Source of the DNA: Bacteroidales bacterium
GTDB taxonomy: Bacteria > Bacteroidota > Bacteroidia > Bacteroidales > UBA12077
NCBI GenBank assembly: GCA_003446015.1
Contig: DMBU01000091.1
Span: 1-64,000, forward strand
DNA: 64,000 nucleotides
Reading direction: 5' to 3'
A model generated the notes under the pieces. It saw only the letters and a list, made by a program, of their open reading frames with translations. It was not told the DNA's origin and searched no databases. Positions 18,437-27,867 of the stretch are shown piece after piece. Both the position numbers and the translations under genes were made by a program. Numbering within the stretch: position 1 is the first letter of the stretch; every line of letters begins with the position of its first letter.

Positions 18437-20083
18437 ATGTTTAAAGGACATCCGAAGGGTTTATATGTTGCCTTTTTTGCTAACATGGGAGAACGATTTG
18501 GTTTCTATACCATGATGGGTATTCTTGTATTTTATTTAACAGCCAAATTTGGACTGTCTGAATCAAATGCAGGACTAATTTATAGTATTTTCTATGGATC
18601 TATTTATGGATTAGCTCTCGTTGGAGGTATTCTTGCAGATAGAACCCAAAACTATAAAGGAGTAATCTATGTAGGTCTATTTACCATGCTGGGTGGTTAT
18701 ATATTAATGTCTATTCCTGGTTTTGGCTTAGCATTTACTGTTGCTGCCTTAATGATAATTGCTTTTGGTAATGGTTTATTTAAAGGTAATTTACAAGCTG
18801 TTGTTGGTCAATTATATGATGATCCAAAATATTCTCATTTAAGAGATTCTGCTTTTAGTGTGTTTTATATGGGTATCAACGTAGGTGCATTATTTGCACC
18901 AAGCGCAGCTTCCGGAATCATTAACTGGTTTATAAAATCAAAAGGATTTTTACGTGACGATGCTTTGCCAGCTTTAATTCATAAATTTAATTCCGGGCTA
19001 ATTAATGCAGCAGAAAAATCTGATTTACAAGCTTTAGCAGATAAAGTAACAGGAAGTACAGTTACTGACTTAGGGGCTTTTACTCATGATTATCTTTCTG
19101 CATATGGTACTGGATTTAACTATGCTTTTGCAGTGGCAGGTATAACAATGATTATTTCTTTAATCATTTATACTATTTTTAAAAGAATGTTACCCGATGT
19201 TAAAAAGGCAGTTGCTGAAAAAGGAACTCAAATTATTGAAATGTCAAAAGAGGAAACTAAACAGCGTTTAACTGCATTATTCCTTGTTTTTGGTGTAGTT
19301 ATTTTCTTCTGGATGGCTTTCCATCAAAATGGTCTAACCATGAGTCTTTTCGCTAGAGATTACACTGTTCAGCAAGTTGGACCAGCTACCTATCTTGTAT
19401 TTAATATTTGGTCGTTGCTTTCAATTGTAGTAGGAATTCTTTCTCTGACTTATATCTTGAAAAGAGATTCATCAGGTAAAACAAAACTTGTAGGTATTGG
19501 CTTATTAGCTTTATCCGTTTTAGCTACTTATTATTTCTATAGCAATAATCCTGAAGTAAATGCATTTTCTCCAGAATTATTCCAGCACTTTAACCCAACG
19601 ATGATTGTCTTATTAACTCCAATTGTTGTTGGAATTTTTGCATGGTTAAATAAACGAGGAAAAGAGCCTTCTGCACCGCGAAAAATTGGTATTGGAATGA
19701 TTATTACATCTTTTGGATTCCTTATCTTATTGATTGGTTCTTTAGGTTTGGAACCATTTCAAGCAATTCAATCTGATCCAAATCACCTTCGTGTTGGAAC
19801 AGGATGGCTAATAAGTACTTATTTCACTTTAACCATTGCTGAATTATTCTTAAGTCCAATGGGTATTTCCTTTGTATCAAAAGTATCACCACCAAAATAT
19901 CAAGGTTTAATGCAAGGTGGATGGTTAGGGGCAACTGCATTAGGTAACTTACTACTTGGAGTTGGAAGTTTCTTGTATGCAAGAGTTCAAATCTGGCAAG
20001 TATGGGCAATTTTCATTATTTTATGTTTCATTGCTGCCGGATTTATTTTTAAAGTAATGAAAAAATTAGAAAAAGTATCCTAA
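18437..20083 (+). CDS. POT/PTR family proton-coupled peptide transporter
   Basis: A 548-residue inner-membrane protein with about 14 hydrophobic segments. The N-terminal G-E-R-F-G-F-Y motif corresponds to the ExxERF proton-coupling signature of POT transporters, and the F-Y-M-G-I-N-V-G-A-L-F block of the PTR2 signature is present near residue 155. It imports di- or tripeptides using the proton gradient. The next block (about residues 175-215) is a polar loop absent from the shortest members. Single gene with a strong terminator. Confidence 0.93.
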   Translation: MFKGHPKGLYVAFFANMGERFGFYTMMGILVFYLTAKFGLSESNAGLIYSIFYGSIYGLALVGGILADRTQNYKGVIYVGLFTMLGGYILMSIPGFGLAFTVAALMIIAFGNGLFKGNLQAVVGQLYDDPKYSHLRDSAFSVFYMGINVGALFAPSAASGIINWFIKSKGFLRDDALPALIHKFNSGLINAAEKSDLQALADKVTGSTVTDLGAFTHDYLSAYGTGFNYAFAVAGITMIISLIIYTIFKRMLPDVKKAVAEKGTQIIEMSKEETKQRLTALFLVFGVVIFFWMAFHQNGLTMSLFARDYTVQQVGPATYLVFNIWSLLSIVVGILSLTYILKRDSSGKTKLVGIGLLALSVLATYYFYSNNPEVNAFSPELFQHFNPTMIVLLTPIVVGIFAWLNKRGKEPSAPRKIGIGMIITSFGFLILLIGSLGLEPFQAIQSDPNHLRVGTGWLISTYFTLTIAELFLSPMGISFVSKVSPPKYQGLMQGGWLGATALGNLLLGVGSFLYARVQIWQVWAIFIILCFIAAGFIFKVMKKLEKVS

Positions 20084-20101
20084 AAAATATCCTTCACTTC
20101 A

Positions 20102-20136
20102 AATCCCACTCCATTTAGGTTGTGGGATTTTTTTTT
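20102..20136 (+). terminator. Terminator of the peptide transporter gene
   Basis: AATCCCAC/GTGGGATT stem with a 12-base loop followed by a run of nine T. Confidence 0.92.
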
Positions 20137-20161
20137 GCTTTTTTTATCTACCCGTTTTTAG

Positions 20162-20178
20162 TTCGCAAACGTTTGAAA
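20162..20178. promoter_or_regulatory. Putative LacI-family operator upstream of the sugar transporter operon
   Basis: TTCGCAAACGTTTGAAA, with the perfect core palindrome CAAACGTTTG at 20166-20175, centred about 143 bases upstream of the start codon at 20314. The same 17 bases occur in inverted orientation between susC and the lacI-type gene (40476-40492). The CG-centred palindrome is the usual form of a LacI-family site. A possible -7 element (TATATTTG, 20257-20264) lies between it and the gene, but no well-spaced -33 box was found. Confidence 0.8.
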
Positions 20179-20313
20179 CAAGCTGTTCAGCCCCACAGAT
20201 TCAAATGTAATTCATTGCATAACAATAAGATACATGGAAGTTTGTATTATTTTTATTATATTTGAAATTACGTTTTTGACTTAGTAAATCTGAAATCACA
20301 TTAAAGATATTTC

Positions 20314-21816
20314 ATGAAAAAAGAGAAAAAATCACTGAGTTTCTGGCAAATATGGAACATGAGTTTCGGTTTCTTTGGAATTCAATTTGGTTTTGCTTTG
20401 CAAAATGCCAATGTTAGTAGGATTTTTGAAACCTTAGGTGCCGAAATTAACAGCATCCCAATTCTATGGATTGCCGCTCCTGTTACAGGTTTAATTGTAC
20501 AACCCATAATTGGTCATTTAAGTGATAATACCTGGACCCGATTGGGAAGACGAAGACCTTTTTTCTTAGTTGGAGCAATCCTTGCTTCCATTGCATTACT
20601 GATTATGCCTAACTCTCCCTCTTTATGGATTGCAGCAGGGATGCTTTGGATAATGGATGCATCAATAAATATATCGATGGAACCATTTAGAGCCTTTGTC
20701 GGAGATATGCTCCCTTCAAAACAAAGAACAATTGGTTTTAGTATGCAAAGTTTCTTTATCGGGATGGGTGCAATCATTGCATCCTTTTTACCTTATATTT
20801 TCACAAATTGGTTAGGAATATCAAATACTGCAGCTGCCGGCGAAATACCTTTATCAGTAAAACTATCTTTCTACATCGGAGGAGCAGTATTTTTAGGTTC
20901 AGTATTATGGACCGTTTTTTCTACCAAAGAATATTCCCCTGAAGAATTAGCTGAATTTGAAGATAAAGAACTGGAAGAACAAATAAAGAATGAAGAAATT
21001 GAAAATATTAAAAACTCCAAAAGCGATTTTAAAATTGGATCTGTTTTCTTAATCATTGGATTAGTATTAACATTTATCTTAAGCCAAATACATGTTGATA
21101 AGGAAGTGTATGTATTATCTATTGGTTTAAGTTTGTTTGGTATCATGGAATTAAGCTCAGGCTTGTTAAAAAAATCAGGGAAACTAAAGAACGGATTTGT
21201 TGCTGTAATTTCAGATTTTAATACCATGCCTTCAACCATGAAACAACTTGCTGTTGTTCAGTTCTTTTCCTGGTTCGCTCTTTTTGCAATGTGGATTTAC
21301 ACTACTTCTGGTGTTACAAGTCATGTTTATGGTACTAGCGACCCAACATCTGCATTATATAATGACGGAGCTAACTGGGTAGGTATTTGTTTTGGTATTT
21401 ACAATGGTTTTGCTGCTGTATTTGCTTTCTTATTAATTCTTCTGGCAAAATATACGAATAGAAAAATAACTCACTCAATTTCTTTAATCATTGGAGGTTT
21501 AAGCTTAGCGTCTATTTTCTTTATCACTAACCCAACGATGCTTTTATTACCATTTGTAGGTATAGGACTAGCATGGGCCAGTATCCTTGCAATGCCTTAT
21601 GCTATTTTAACCGGATCGCTACCATCACACAAAATGGGAGTTTACATGGGAATATTTAATTTCTTTATTGTGATACCTCAGATTTTAGCAGCAAGTGTTT
21701 TAGGATTTTTAATAAAAACCTTATTTGATAATCATCCAATTTATGCGCTAATACTTGGAGGATTCTCAATGATCATAGCAGGAATTTTAGTTGTTTTTGT
21801 AAAAGATAAAGATTAA
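20314..21816 (+). CDS. MFS sugar transporter, SLC45/GPH-like, probably maltose/maltodextrin
   Basis: A 500-residue inner-membrane carrier with about 12 transmembrane segments. The TM2-TM3 loop I-G-H-L-S-D-N-T-W-T-R-L-G-R-R-R-P-F is the signature of the SLC45-like sugar transporters found in Bacteroidota alpha-glucan loci. A charged cytoplasmic loop (about 205-240) separates the halves. It overlaps the beta-phosphoglucomutase gene by one base (TAATG) and is followed by GH65 phosphorylase. The operon therefore imports a disaccharide, most likely maltose, and splits it in the cytoplasm. The LacI-type operator upstream links it to the sus operon. The substrate is inferred from context. Confidence 0.88.
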   Translation: MKKEKKSLSFWQIWNMSFGFFGIQFGFALQNANVSRIFETLGAEINSIPILWIAAPVTGLIVQPIIGHLSDNTWTRLGRRRPFFLVGAILASIALLIMPNSPSLWIAAGMLWIMDASINISMEPFRAFVGDMLPSKQRTIGFSMQSFFIGMGAIIASFLPYIFTNWLGISNTAAAGEIPLSVKLSFYIGGAVFLGSVLWTVFSTKEYSPEELAEFEDKELEEQIKNEEIENIKNSKSDFKIGSVFLIIGLVLTFILSQIHVDKEVYVLSIGLSLFGIMELSSGLLKKSGKLKNGFVAVISDFNTMPSTMKQLAVVQFFSWFALFAMWIYTTSGVTSHVYGTSDPTSALYNDGANWVGICFGIYNGFAAVFAFLLILLAKYTNRKITHSISLIIGGLSLASIFFITNPTMLLLPFVGIGLAWASILAMPYAILTGSLPSHKMGVYMGIFNFFIVIPQILAASVLGFLIKTLFDNHPIYALILGGFSMIIAGILVVFVKDKD

Positions 21817-22475
21817 TGCAAGAAATAAAAGCCGTAATATTTGATCTTGATGGTGTAGTCGTTGATACTGCTATATTTCATTATAAAGCATGGAAAAGAT
21901 TAGCAGATGAATATGGATTTGATTTTACCCCTGAACATAACGAAAAATTAAAAGGAATAAGCCGACTTGAATCTTTGGATATTCTGCTTTCAATCGGGGG
22001 AATTGAGATTGATTCTATAGATGAAAGAAATCGAATTGCCAATCTAAAAAACGACTGGTATAGGGATTATATTTTAAAAATGACACCCAATGATATTCTT
22101 CCCGGGGTTAAAAACTTTTTAATTGATCTCAAAAATACAAATTACAAGATTGCCATTGGGTCTTCGAGTAAAAATGCAAACACAATACTTGAAAGAATTG
22201 GCTTTGACAGCTTTTTTGATGCTGTTGTTGATGGTTTGCAGATATCTAAATCAAAACCCGATCCTGAAGTATTTCTAAAAGCAGCTGCCAAACTAAATAT
22301 AAATCCTGAAAACTGTATGGTTTTTGAAGACGCCGCAGCAGGAATTGAAGCAGCAAAAAGAGCAGGGATGCTGGCTATTGGCGTTGGGAAGTACGAACAC
22401 CTTTCGAATGCCGATAAAGTAATTCCTGACTTTAGCAACATGAATGTTTTAATGATTGATAATTTAACTAAATAA
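21816..22475 (+). CDS. pgmB: Beta-phosphoglucomutase
   Basis: A 219-residue HAD-superfamily enzyme converting beta-glucose 1-phosphate to glucose 6-phosphate. It has the nucleophile motif F-D-L-D-G-V-V-V-D-T (Asp9 and Asp11 counterparts), the cap motif K-G-I-S-R-L-E-S-L-D typical of beta-PGM rather than generic phosphatases, the G-S-S-S-K-N motif and the K-P-D-P-E-V-F Lys motif, then V-F-E-D-A-A-A-G-I. Its start codon overlaps the stop of the transporter gene, and it lies 30 bases before the GH65 gene, which makes its substrate. Confidence 0.95.
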   Translation: MQEIKAVIFDLDGVVVDTAIFHYKAWKRLADEYGFDFTPEHNEKLKGISRLESLDILLSIGGIEIDSIDERNRIANLKNDWYRDYILKMTPNDILPGVKNFLIDLKNTNYKIAIGSSSKNANTILERIGFDSFFDAVVDGLQISKSKPDPEVFLKAAAKLNINPENCMVFEDAAAGIEAAKRAGMLAIGVGKYEHLSNADKVIPDFSNMNVLMIDNLTK

Positions 22476-22505
22476 TAAATCTCAAACATATAATAATCCC
22501 TTCAA

Positions 22506-24818
22506 ATGAACGAGTATTTAAAACATGATGAATGGTGTATAATTGAAGAAGGATTTAATCCTGCCAATCAGAGATCTTCTGAAAGCATTTTTTCCCTTGG
22601 TAATGGACACATTGGGCAAAGAGCAAACTTTGAAGAAAAATATAGCGGTGACAGTCTTCAAGGTAACTATTTGGCCGGAATTTATTATCCCGATAAAACA
22701 AAAGTTGGATGGTGGAAAAATGGTTATCCTGAGTATTTTGCAAAAGTTTTAAATGCTCCAAACTGGATTGGAATCAACATTAAAGTTGGGAAAACAGAGC
22801 TTGATCTTTCTAAAGTTAAAGTTGAAAATTTTCGTCGCGTTTTAAATATGAGGGAAGGATATTTGGAACGATCATTTATTGCCGAGTTTCCAAATGATAA
22901 TTTAATCGAGGTTAAAACCATACGATTTTTAAGTATTAAAGAAAAAGAATTAGGTTGTATTAAATACGAAATAAGGAGTATTAGTACAAAGGATAATCTC
23001 TCTATCACTCCTTTTATTGATGCAGATGTTATTAACGAAGATTCAAATTATAAAGAAAAATTTTGGGAAGAAGTTGCAATTGAAAGCAAACCTGGCGAAG
23101 CGTATTTAACAGTAAAAACAAAAAAACTAGGTTTTCATGTTTGTACCAGCATGAAGTTTAACATCCAAAAAAACGGAGTAGAAATTACTGAACAAATAAA
23201 GGAAGAACAAAGAAAGAAGTATATTGCTCAAAGTATTGAATTAAACATAAAACCCGACGATATAGTTACTATTTATAAATATTCTTCAATTACAAATTCT
23301 GAAAATCACAACATTGATACATTAACCATTGCTGCTCATAATGTATTACAAAGATCGTTTGAGAAAGGATTCGATAAGTTACTGGAACTGCACTCGAATG
23401 CATGGAAATGTAAATGGACCGATAGTGATATTGTAATAAAAGGTGATGTTGCTGCCCAACAAGCAATCCGATTTAATATTTTTCAGTTAAATCAGACATA
23501 TACCGGCGATGACGAGCGTTTAAACATCGGTCCGAAAGGATTTACCGGCGAAAAATACGGTGGAAGCACATACTGGGATACTGAAGCATATTGCTTACCA
23601 TTTTACCTGCGTACATCGGATAAAAAGGTTTCCCGAAATCTTTTGTTGTACAGATACAGACATTTACCGAAAGCAATAGAAAATGGTGAAAAATTAGGAT
23701 TCACCAATGGAGCTGCATTATATCCGATGGTTACCATGAATGGTGAGGAATGTCATAACGAATGGGAAATAACTTTTGAAGAAATTCATAGAAATGGTGC
23801 TATAGCTTTTGCAATTTACAACTATACGCGTTATACCGGAGACGAATCATACCTTGAAGATTATGGTCTGGAAGTATTAATCGCGATTAGTAGATTTTGG
23901 GCTCAACGCGTTAATTTCTCCAAAGAAAAGAATAAATACGTAATGCTTGGTGTAACGGGTCCAAACGAATACGAAAACAATGTTCATAATAACTGGTACA
24001 CGAATCTAATGGCAACCTGGTGTTTAGATTATACCATTAAATCGATTTCTAAAATTCAAAGCAAAAGTCCGGAAAAATATAAAAATCTAAAACAAAAAAT
24101 AAATTTCAACGAACTTAAAGAAATAGGAAAATGGACGAATATTGTTGATAACATGTATTTTCCAGAAGATGAGAAGCTGGGCATTTTTCTGCAGCAAGAT
24201 GGATACATGGATAAGGAATTACTAACCGTGGAAGAATTAAATCCGGAAGATCGGCCTATAAATCAAAAATGGTCGTGGGACAGAATCTTGCGTTCATGTT
24301 TCATTAAACAAGCTGATGTTTTACAAGGAATTTATTTATTTGATGAAAATTACGATATAGATACCATAAAACGCAATTTTGATTTTTATGAATCGAGAAC
24401 TGTTCATGAGTCATCTTTATCGCCATGTGTTCATACCATTCTTGCTGCAAAGCTGGGTTACAAGGAAAAAGCTTACGATTTATATCTTCGTACTGCACGA
24501 TTAGACATTGACGATTATAACGATGAAGTTGATCAGGGCTTACACATTACAAGCATGGCAGGAACCTACTTATCAATAGTTGAGGGGTTTGGAGGAATGC
24601 GACTGAAAAATGAAGAGTTGCATTTTAATCCATTCATTCCTCAGAAATGGGAACTATTTTCATTTATTGTAAAATACAGGGAGAATCTTTTAAAGGTTGA
24701 AGTTACCAAAGAAAAAGTTACTGTTTGTAATCAGGGAGGTGTAACTTCAAAAGTTTTTATTCGTGGTGTGAGATACAACATTAAGGAAAGAGAATCAATA
24801 GATTTTTATTGTAACTAA
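22506..24818 (+). CDS. GH65 glycoside phosphorylase, probably maltose phosphorylase
   Basis: A 770-residue cytosolic enzyme that splits a disaccharide with phosphate to give glucose and beta-glucose 1-phosphate. The GH65 layout is visible: an N-terminal beta-sandwich, a linker, then an (alpha/alpha)6 barrel with the G-P-N-E-Y-E-N-N-V-H-N-N-W motif near residue 490, whose Glu is the catalytic acid, and a small C-terminal domain. The W-D-T-E block near residue 360 and the H-E-S-S-L-S motif near 637 are also typical. Pairing with beta-PGM and the transporter favours maltose. Trehalose, kojibiose or nigerose phosphorylase cannot be excluded from sequence alone. Confidence 0.93.
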   Translation: MNEYLKHDEWCIIEEGFNPANQRSSESIFSLGNGHIGQRANFEEKYSGDSLQGNYLAGIYYPDKTKVGWWKNGYPEYFAKVLNAPNWIGINIKVGKTELDLSKVKVENFRRVLNMREGYLERSFIAEFPNDNLIEVKTIRFLSIKEKELGCIKYEIRSISTKDNLSITPFIDADVINEDSNYKEKFWEEVAIESKPGEAYLTVKTKKLGFHVCTSMKFNIQKNGVEITEQIKEEQRKKYIAQSIELNIKPDDIVTIYKYSSITNSENHNIDTLTIAAHNVLQRSFEKGFDKLLELHSNAWKCKWTDSDIVIKGDVAAQQAIRFNIFQLNQTYTGDDERLNIGPKGFTGEKYGGSTYWDTEAYCLPFYLRTSDKKVSRNLLLYRYRHLPKAIENGEKLGFTNGAALYPMVTMNGEECHNEWEITFEEIHRNGAIAFAIYNYTRYTGDESYLEDYGLEVLIAISRFWAQRVNFSKEKNKYVMLGVTGPNEYENNVHNNWYTNLMATWCLDYTIKSISKIQSKSPEKYKNLKQKINFNELKEIGKWTNIVDNMYFPEDEKLGIFLQQDGYMDKELLTVEELNPEDRPINQKWSWDRILRSCFIKQADVLQGIYLFDENYDIDTIKRNFDFYESRTVHESSLSPCVHTILAAKLGYKEKAYDLYLRTARLDIDDYNDEVDQGLHITSMAGTYLSIVEGFGGMRLKNEELHFNPFIPQKWELFSFIVKYRENLLKVEVTKEKVTVCNQGGVTSKVFIRGVRYNIKERESIDFYCN

Positions 24819-24874
24819 TTAAAAACCAATCATCAAGATTTTTTTCTCAAATCAATACGTAAATTAATTTAAAC

Positions 24875-24912
24875 CAAAAAAAGCTGCTTTTAAAATTAAG
24901 AGCAGCTTTTTA
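24875..24912. terminator. Bidirectional terminator between the GH65 and pfkA genes
   Basis: AAAGCTGCT/AGCAGCTTT stem with an A run on the left and a T run on the right, between the convergent GH65 and pfkA stop codons. It can serve both strands. Confidence 0.9.
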
Positions 24913-24928
24913 TTCTTATAAATTATTT

Positions 24929-26026
24929 TTATTTATCGCCAAAGCTAATACCTACGCCTCGGGCATTTTTCATTAATGCTGTATCAGCAGTTACAAAATT
25001 AGGCTCTGTAATTGCTTCTTTAAGTGGCACGGAAGTAATATGTGGATGACGGTATGAAACCATTTCACCAAATTTTCCTTCAAGTACCATCTCAAAAGCA
25101 TGTACTCCGAACTGTGTAGCTAAAACACGATCGTATGCAATTGGAACTCCACCGCGTTGAATATGACCTAGTACAGCTTTTCGGATACTGTGTTTTATTC
25201 CAGCTTCTTTTAATTCCTCAACCAATCGTGTTGCTGCACCAGAAATTCTTGCATTCGTGTAGCCAACCTCATCATTTTTTTCTTGCGACATTTCTTTACC
25301 AATTGCACTTGCTCCTTCGGCAATAACAATTATGGTAAATCCACGATCTCTTTTAAATCGTTCATTTATTTTATCAACAACGATATTTATATCATAAGGG
25401 ATTTCAGGAATTAAACAAATTTCTGCTCCGCCCGCAACAGCTGCATTCATTGCAATCCAACCAGCATCGCGGCCCATAACTTCGAGAACCATAACCCGGT
25501 TATGACTGGCAGCAGTTGTTACCAACTTATCGACAGCCTCGGTTGCTATTTGCACAGCTGTTTGATAACCGAAAGTTGTATCTGTAGCTGACAAATCATT
25601 ATCGATAGTTTTTGGAACACCAATAATATTTAAACCCTTTTCAAAAAGAGCTTGTGAAATACGTTGCGAACCATCGCCCCCAATATTAATAACGGCATCA
25701 ACTCCCATGTACATCAATTTTCTGATCATTTCTTCCGAACGATCAACGGTAGTCCATTTCCCATCTTTATCTTTTATAGGCCACGCAAATGGACCTCCTC
25801 TATTTGTTGTTTCGATTATTGTACCACCTTGAAAATGAATTCCTGCAACAGCATGTTCATCTAAAATTTTTATCTCGGTTGGTTCCCATAATATTCCATT
25901 AAAAGCCTGAATACTTCCTATAACTTCCCAGTCGCGTTCCTGAGATGCTCTTTTTACTATAGCCCTTATAACGGCATTTAAACCAGGACAATCTCCTCCG
26001 GCAGTTGCAACTAAAACACGTTTCAT
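24929..26026 (-). CDS. pfkA: 6-phosphofructokinase
   Basis: A 365-residue glycolytic enzyme phosphorylating fructose 6-phosphate. Motifs are G-G-D-C-P-G-L-N near residue 10, I-G-G-D-G-S-Q near 115, P-K-T-I-D-N-D near 140 and the later M-G-R-D-A-G-W-I-A. The residue equivalent to E. coli Gly104 is Gly, which favours ATP. The residue equivalent to Gly124 is Lys, a feature shared with PPi-dependent enzymes. This combination occurs in the mixed-substrate group, so ATP use is likely but not certain. It sits between the maltose phosphorolysis operon and an amylase gene, in a position to take the glucose 6-phosphate flux onwards. Confidence 0.93.
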   Translation of the reverse strand: MKRVLVATAGGDCPGLNAVIRAIVKRASQERDWEVIGSIQAFNGILWEPTEIKILDEHAVAGIHFQGGTIIETTNRGGPFAWPIKDKDGKWTTVDRSEEMIRKLMYMGVDAVINIGGDGSQRISQALFEKGLNIIGVPKTIDNDLSATDTTFGYQTAVQIATEAVDKLVTTAASHNRVMVLEVMGRDAGWIAMNAAVAGGAEICLIPEIPYDINIVVDKINERFKRDRGFTIIVIAEGASAIGKEMSQEKNDEVGYTNARISGAATRLVEELKEAGIKHSIRKAVLGHIQRGGVPIAYDRVLATQFGVHAFEMVLEGKFGEMVSYRHPHITSVPLKEAITEPNFVTADTALMKNARGVGISFGDK

Positions 26027-26237
26027 TTAATTAAATTTTAAGTTGATTATTATACATTTTATTTCTTGGGGAAGAAAACGCTCAATTCTCTTTATTTAGT
26101 AGGCAATTCGTTTAGTTTTTTAATCTGATTTTATTATCTTTAAAGAACCAAAATTTTGCAAAGTAAAAATAATAAAAAGCCACAATTAATCACAATTTTA
26201 AATCATTTTTAATCAATAAAAACATAAAAAAAACGAT

Positions 26238-27608
26238 ATGAAAACTACCTTCAAAAAATTTAGCAAAATTTTCTTTGTTTCAGGACTTGTAATCTTCCTT
26301 TTTCTTCTTTCCTGTAACCCTAAAAGTAGCGAAATAAAATACCAGGAAGTAAAACATCCGGAATGGAGTAAAAACTTAAGCATGTACGAGGTTAATATAA
26401 GACAATATACCCCTGAGGGAACATTTAATGCATTCGCAGAACACTTACCAAGACTAAAAGAATTAGGAACTGATATTTTATGGCTTATGCCAATTCACCC
26501 TATTGGAGAAAAAAACAGAAAAGGTTCAATGGGCAGTTATTATGCAGTTCAAGATTACTACGGAATAAATCCTGAATTTGGAACAGAAGAAGATTTCAGA
26601 AATCTTGTTGCCAAAATTCATGAATTAGATATGTATGTAATTATTGATTGGGTTGCTAACCATACCGCCTGGGATAACGAATTAATAAACTCTCATCCTG
26701 ATTGGTACAAAAAAGATACTTTGGGAAACATTATTGCTCCTGTTGATGACTGGACTGATGTTGCAGGATTAAATTATGAAATTCCAGAACTACATGATTA
26801 TATGATTGATGCCTTAAAGTTTTGGGTTGAAGATTTTAATATTGATGGTTATAGATGTGATGTTGCAGAGATGGTTCCTGTTGAATTCTGGAACAGAGCA
26901 CGATACGAGTTGGATAAAGTAAAACCTGTATTTATGTTAGCAGAAGCAGACAATCCAGAATTAAATGAATATGCTTTTGATATGACTTATGCATGGAGTT
27001 CACACTTTCTTTGGAATGAAATTGCTCAAGGTAAAAAATCGATTGATGATTTAGAAAATCAATTTAAAGATGAGAAAACAAAATATAAATCGTCTGATTA
27101 CAGATTGAACTTTACAAGCAATCACGATGAAAACTCCTGGAAAGGAAGTGCCATTGAAAGATTAGGCGAAGCAACAAAAGCTTTTGCCGTATTATCAGTG
27201 ACTTCTCCCGGAATGCCTTTGCTGTATAGTGGTCAGGAAGCATGTATTGAAAAAAGACTGCTTTTCTTTGAAAAAGATACTATCAATTGGGAAAAAGAGT
27301 GCTGTCTTAACGATCTTTATAAAGCATTATTCAAATTGAAAAAGGAAAATCCAGCTCTCTGGAATGGTGATTTTGGTGGAAGTATGGAAAGGATTCAAAC
27401 AAATGCTGACGATAAAATATTCGCATTCTCGCGCATTAAGAATGAACACACAGTAATTACAATTTTAAATTTAAGTCAGGGGAATGTAGAATTTGAATTA
27501 ATTAATCCAATAGAAAACAAGAACTTAAAAGAATTATTTACCCAGGAAGAAGTAACAAACAAGTATAATTTAAAAGCCTGGGATTATAAAATATTTAAAA
27601 CTGAATAA
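26238..27608 (+). CDS. GH13 alpha-amylase-family lipoprotein
   Basis: A 456-residue enzyme with a signal peptide ending in L-L-S-C (Cys about 29), so it is a membrane-anchored lipoprotein. The catalytic GH13 residues are in place: Asp in G-Y-R-C-D-V-A-E near residue 206, Glu in L-A-E-A-D near 235 and Asp in S-N-H-D-E-N near 296. The barrel starts directly after the lipoprotein linker with no N-terminal carbohydrate-binding module, so it is more compact than the other two GH13 enzymes here. It lies outside the sus operon, on the opposite strand and convergent with it, and may be a periplasmic maltodextrinase. No operator of the CAAACGTTTG type was seen upstream. Confidence 0.93.
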   Translation: MKTTFKKFSKIFFVSGLVIFLFLLSCNPKSSEIKYQEVKHPEWSKNLSMYEVNIRQYTPEGTFNAFAEHLPRLKELGTDILWLMPIHPIGEKNRKGSMGSYYAVQDYYGINPEFGTEEDFRNLVAKIHELDMYVIIDWVANHTAWDNELINSHPDWYKKDTLGNIIAPVDDWTDVAGLNYEIPELHDYMIDALKFWVEDFNIDGYRCDVAEMVPVEFWNRARYELDKVKPVFMLAEADNPELNEYAFDMTYAWSSHFLWNEIAQGKKSIDDLENQFKDEKTKYKSSDYRLNFTSNHDENSWKGSAIERLGEATKAFAVLSVTSPGMPLLYSGQEACIEKRLLFFEKDTINWEKECCLNDLYKALFKLKKENPALWNGDFGGSMERIQTNADDKIFAFSRIKNEHTVITILNLSQGNVEFELINPIENKNLKELFTQEEVTNKYNLKAWDYKIFKTE

Positions 27609-27761
27609 TATTCAGGAGATTCCGGCAATTAAACATCTGATGTTTTTTGTACATCAGGTATTCTTGCCTGATGATTCTTTGTTTGCACAGACATTTTTAA
27701 CATATGAAACAAGTATATAAGAATTAGCAGAAATCCAACGTACAGAAATGTGCGTTGTACT

Positions 27762-27803
27762 GAAAAAAAGATCCGATGATTTAAATCATCGGATCTTTTT
27801 TTC
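27762..27803. terminator. Bidirectional terminator, perfect palindrome
   Basis: A 42-base perfect palindrome centred on GATTTAAATC, with an A run on the left and a T run on the right, between the convergent GH13 and GGDEF genes. The A and T runs make it a terminator for either strand, including the long sus operon. Confidence 0.93.
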
Positions 27804-27867
27804 AGAGACTTTTCAATAACCCTTCTTATTTATTAACCTAATTTAGCTATGAACTAAATTCTTGAAA

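Noticed and set aside
26027..26237. A third CAAACGTTTG operator between pfkA and the GH13 lipoprotein gene
   Set aside because: Only a partial half-site-like stretch (AATTCGTTTAG) is present, with no palindrome.
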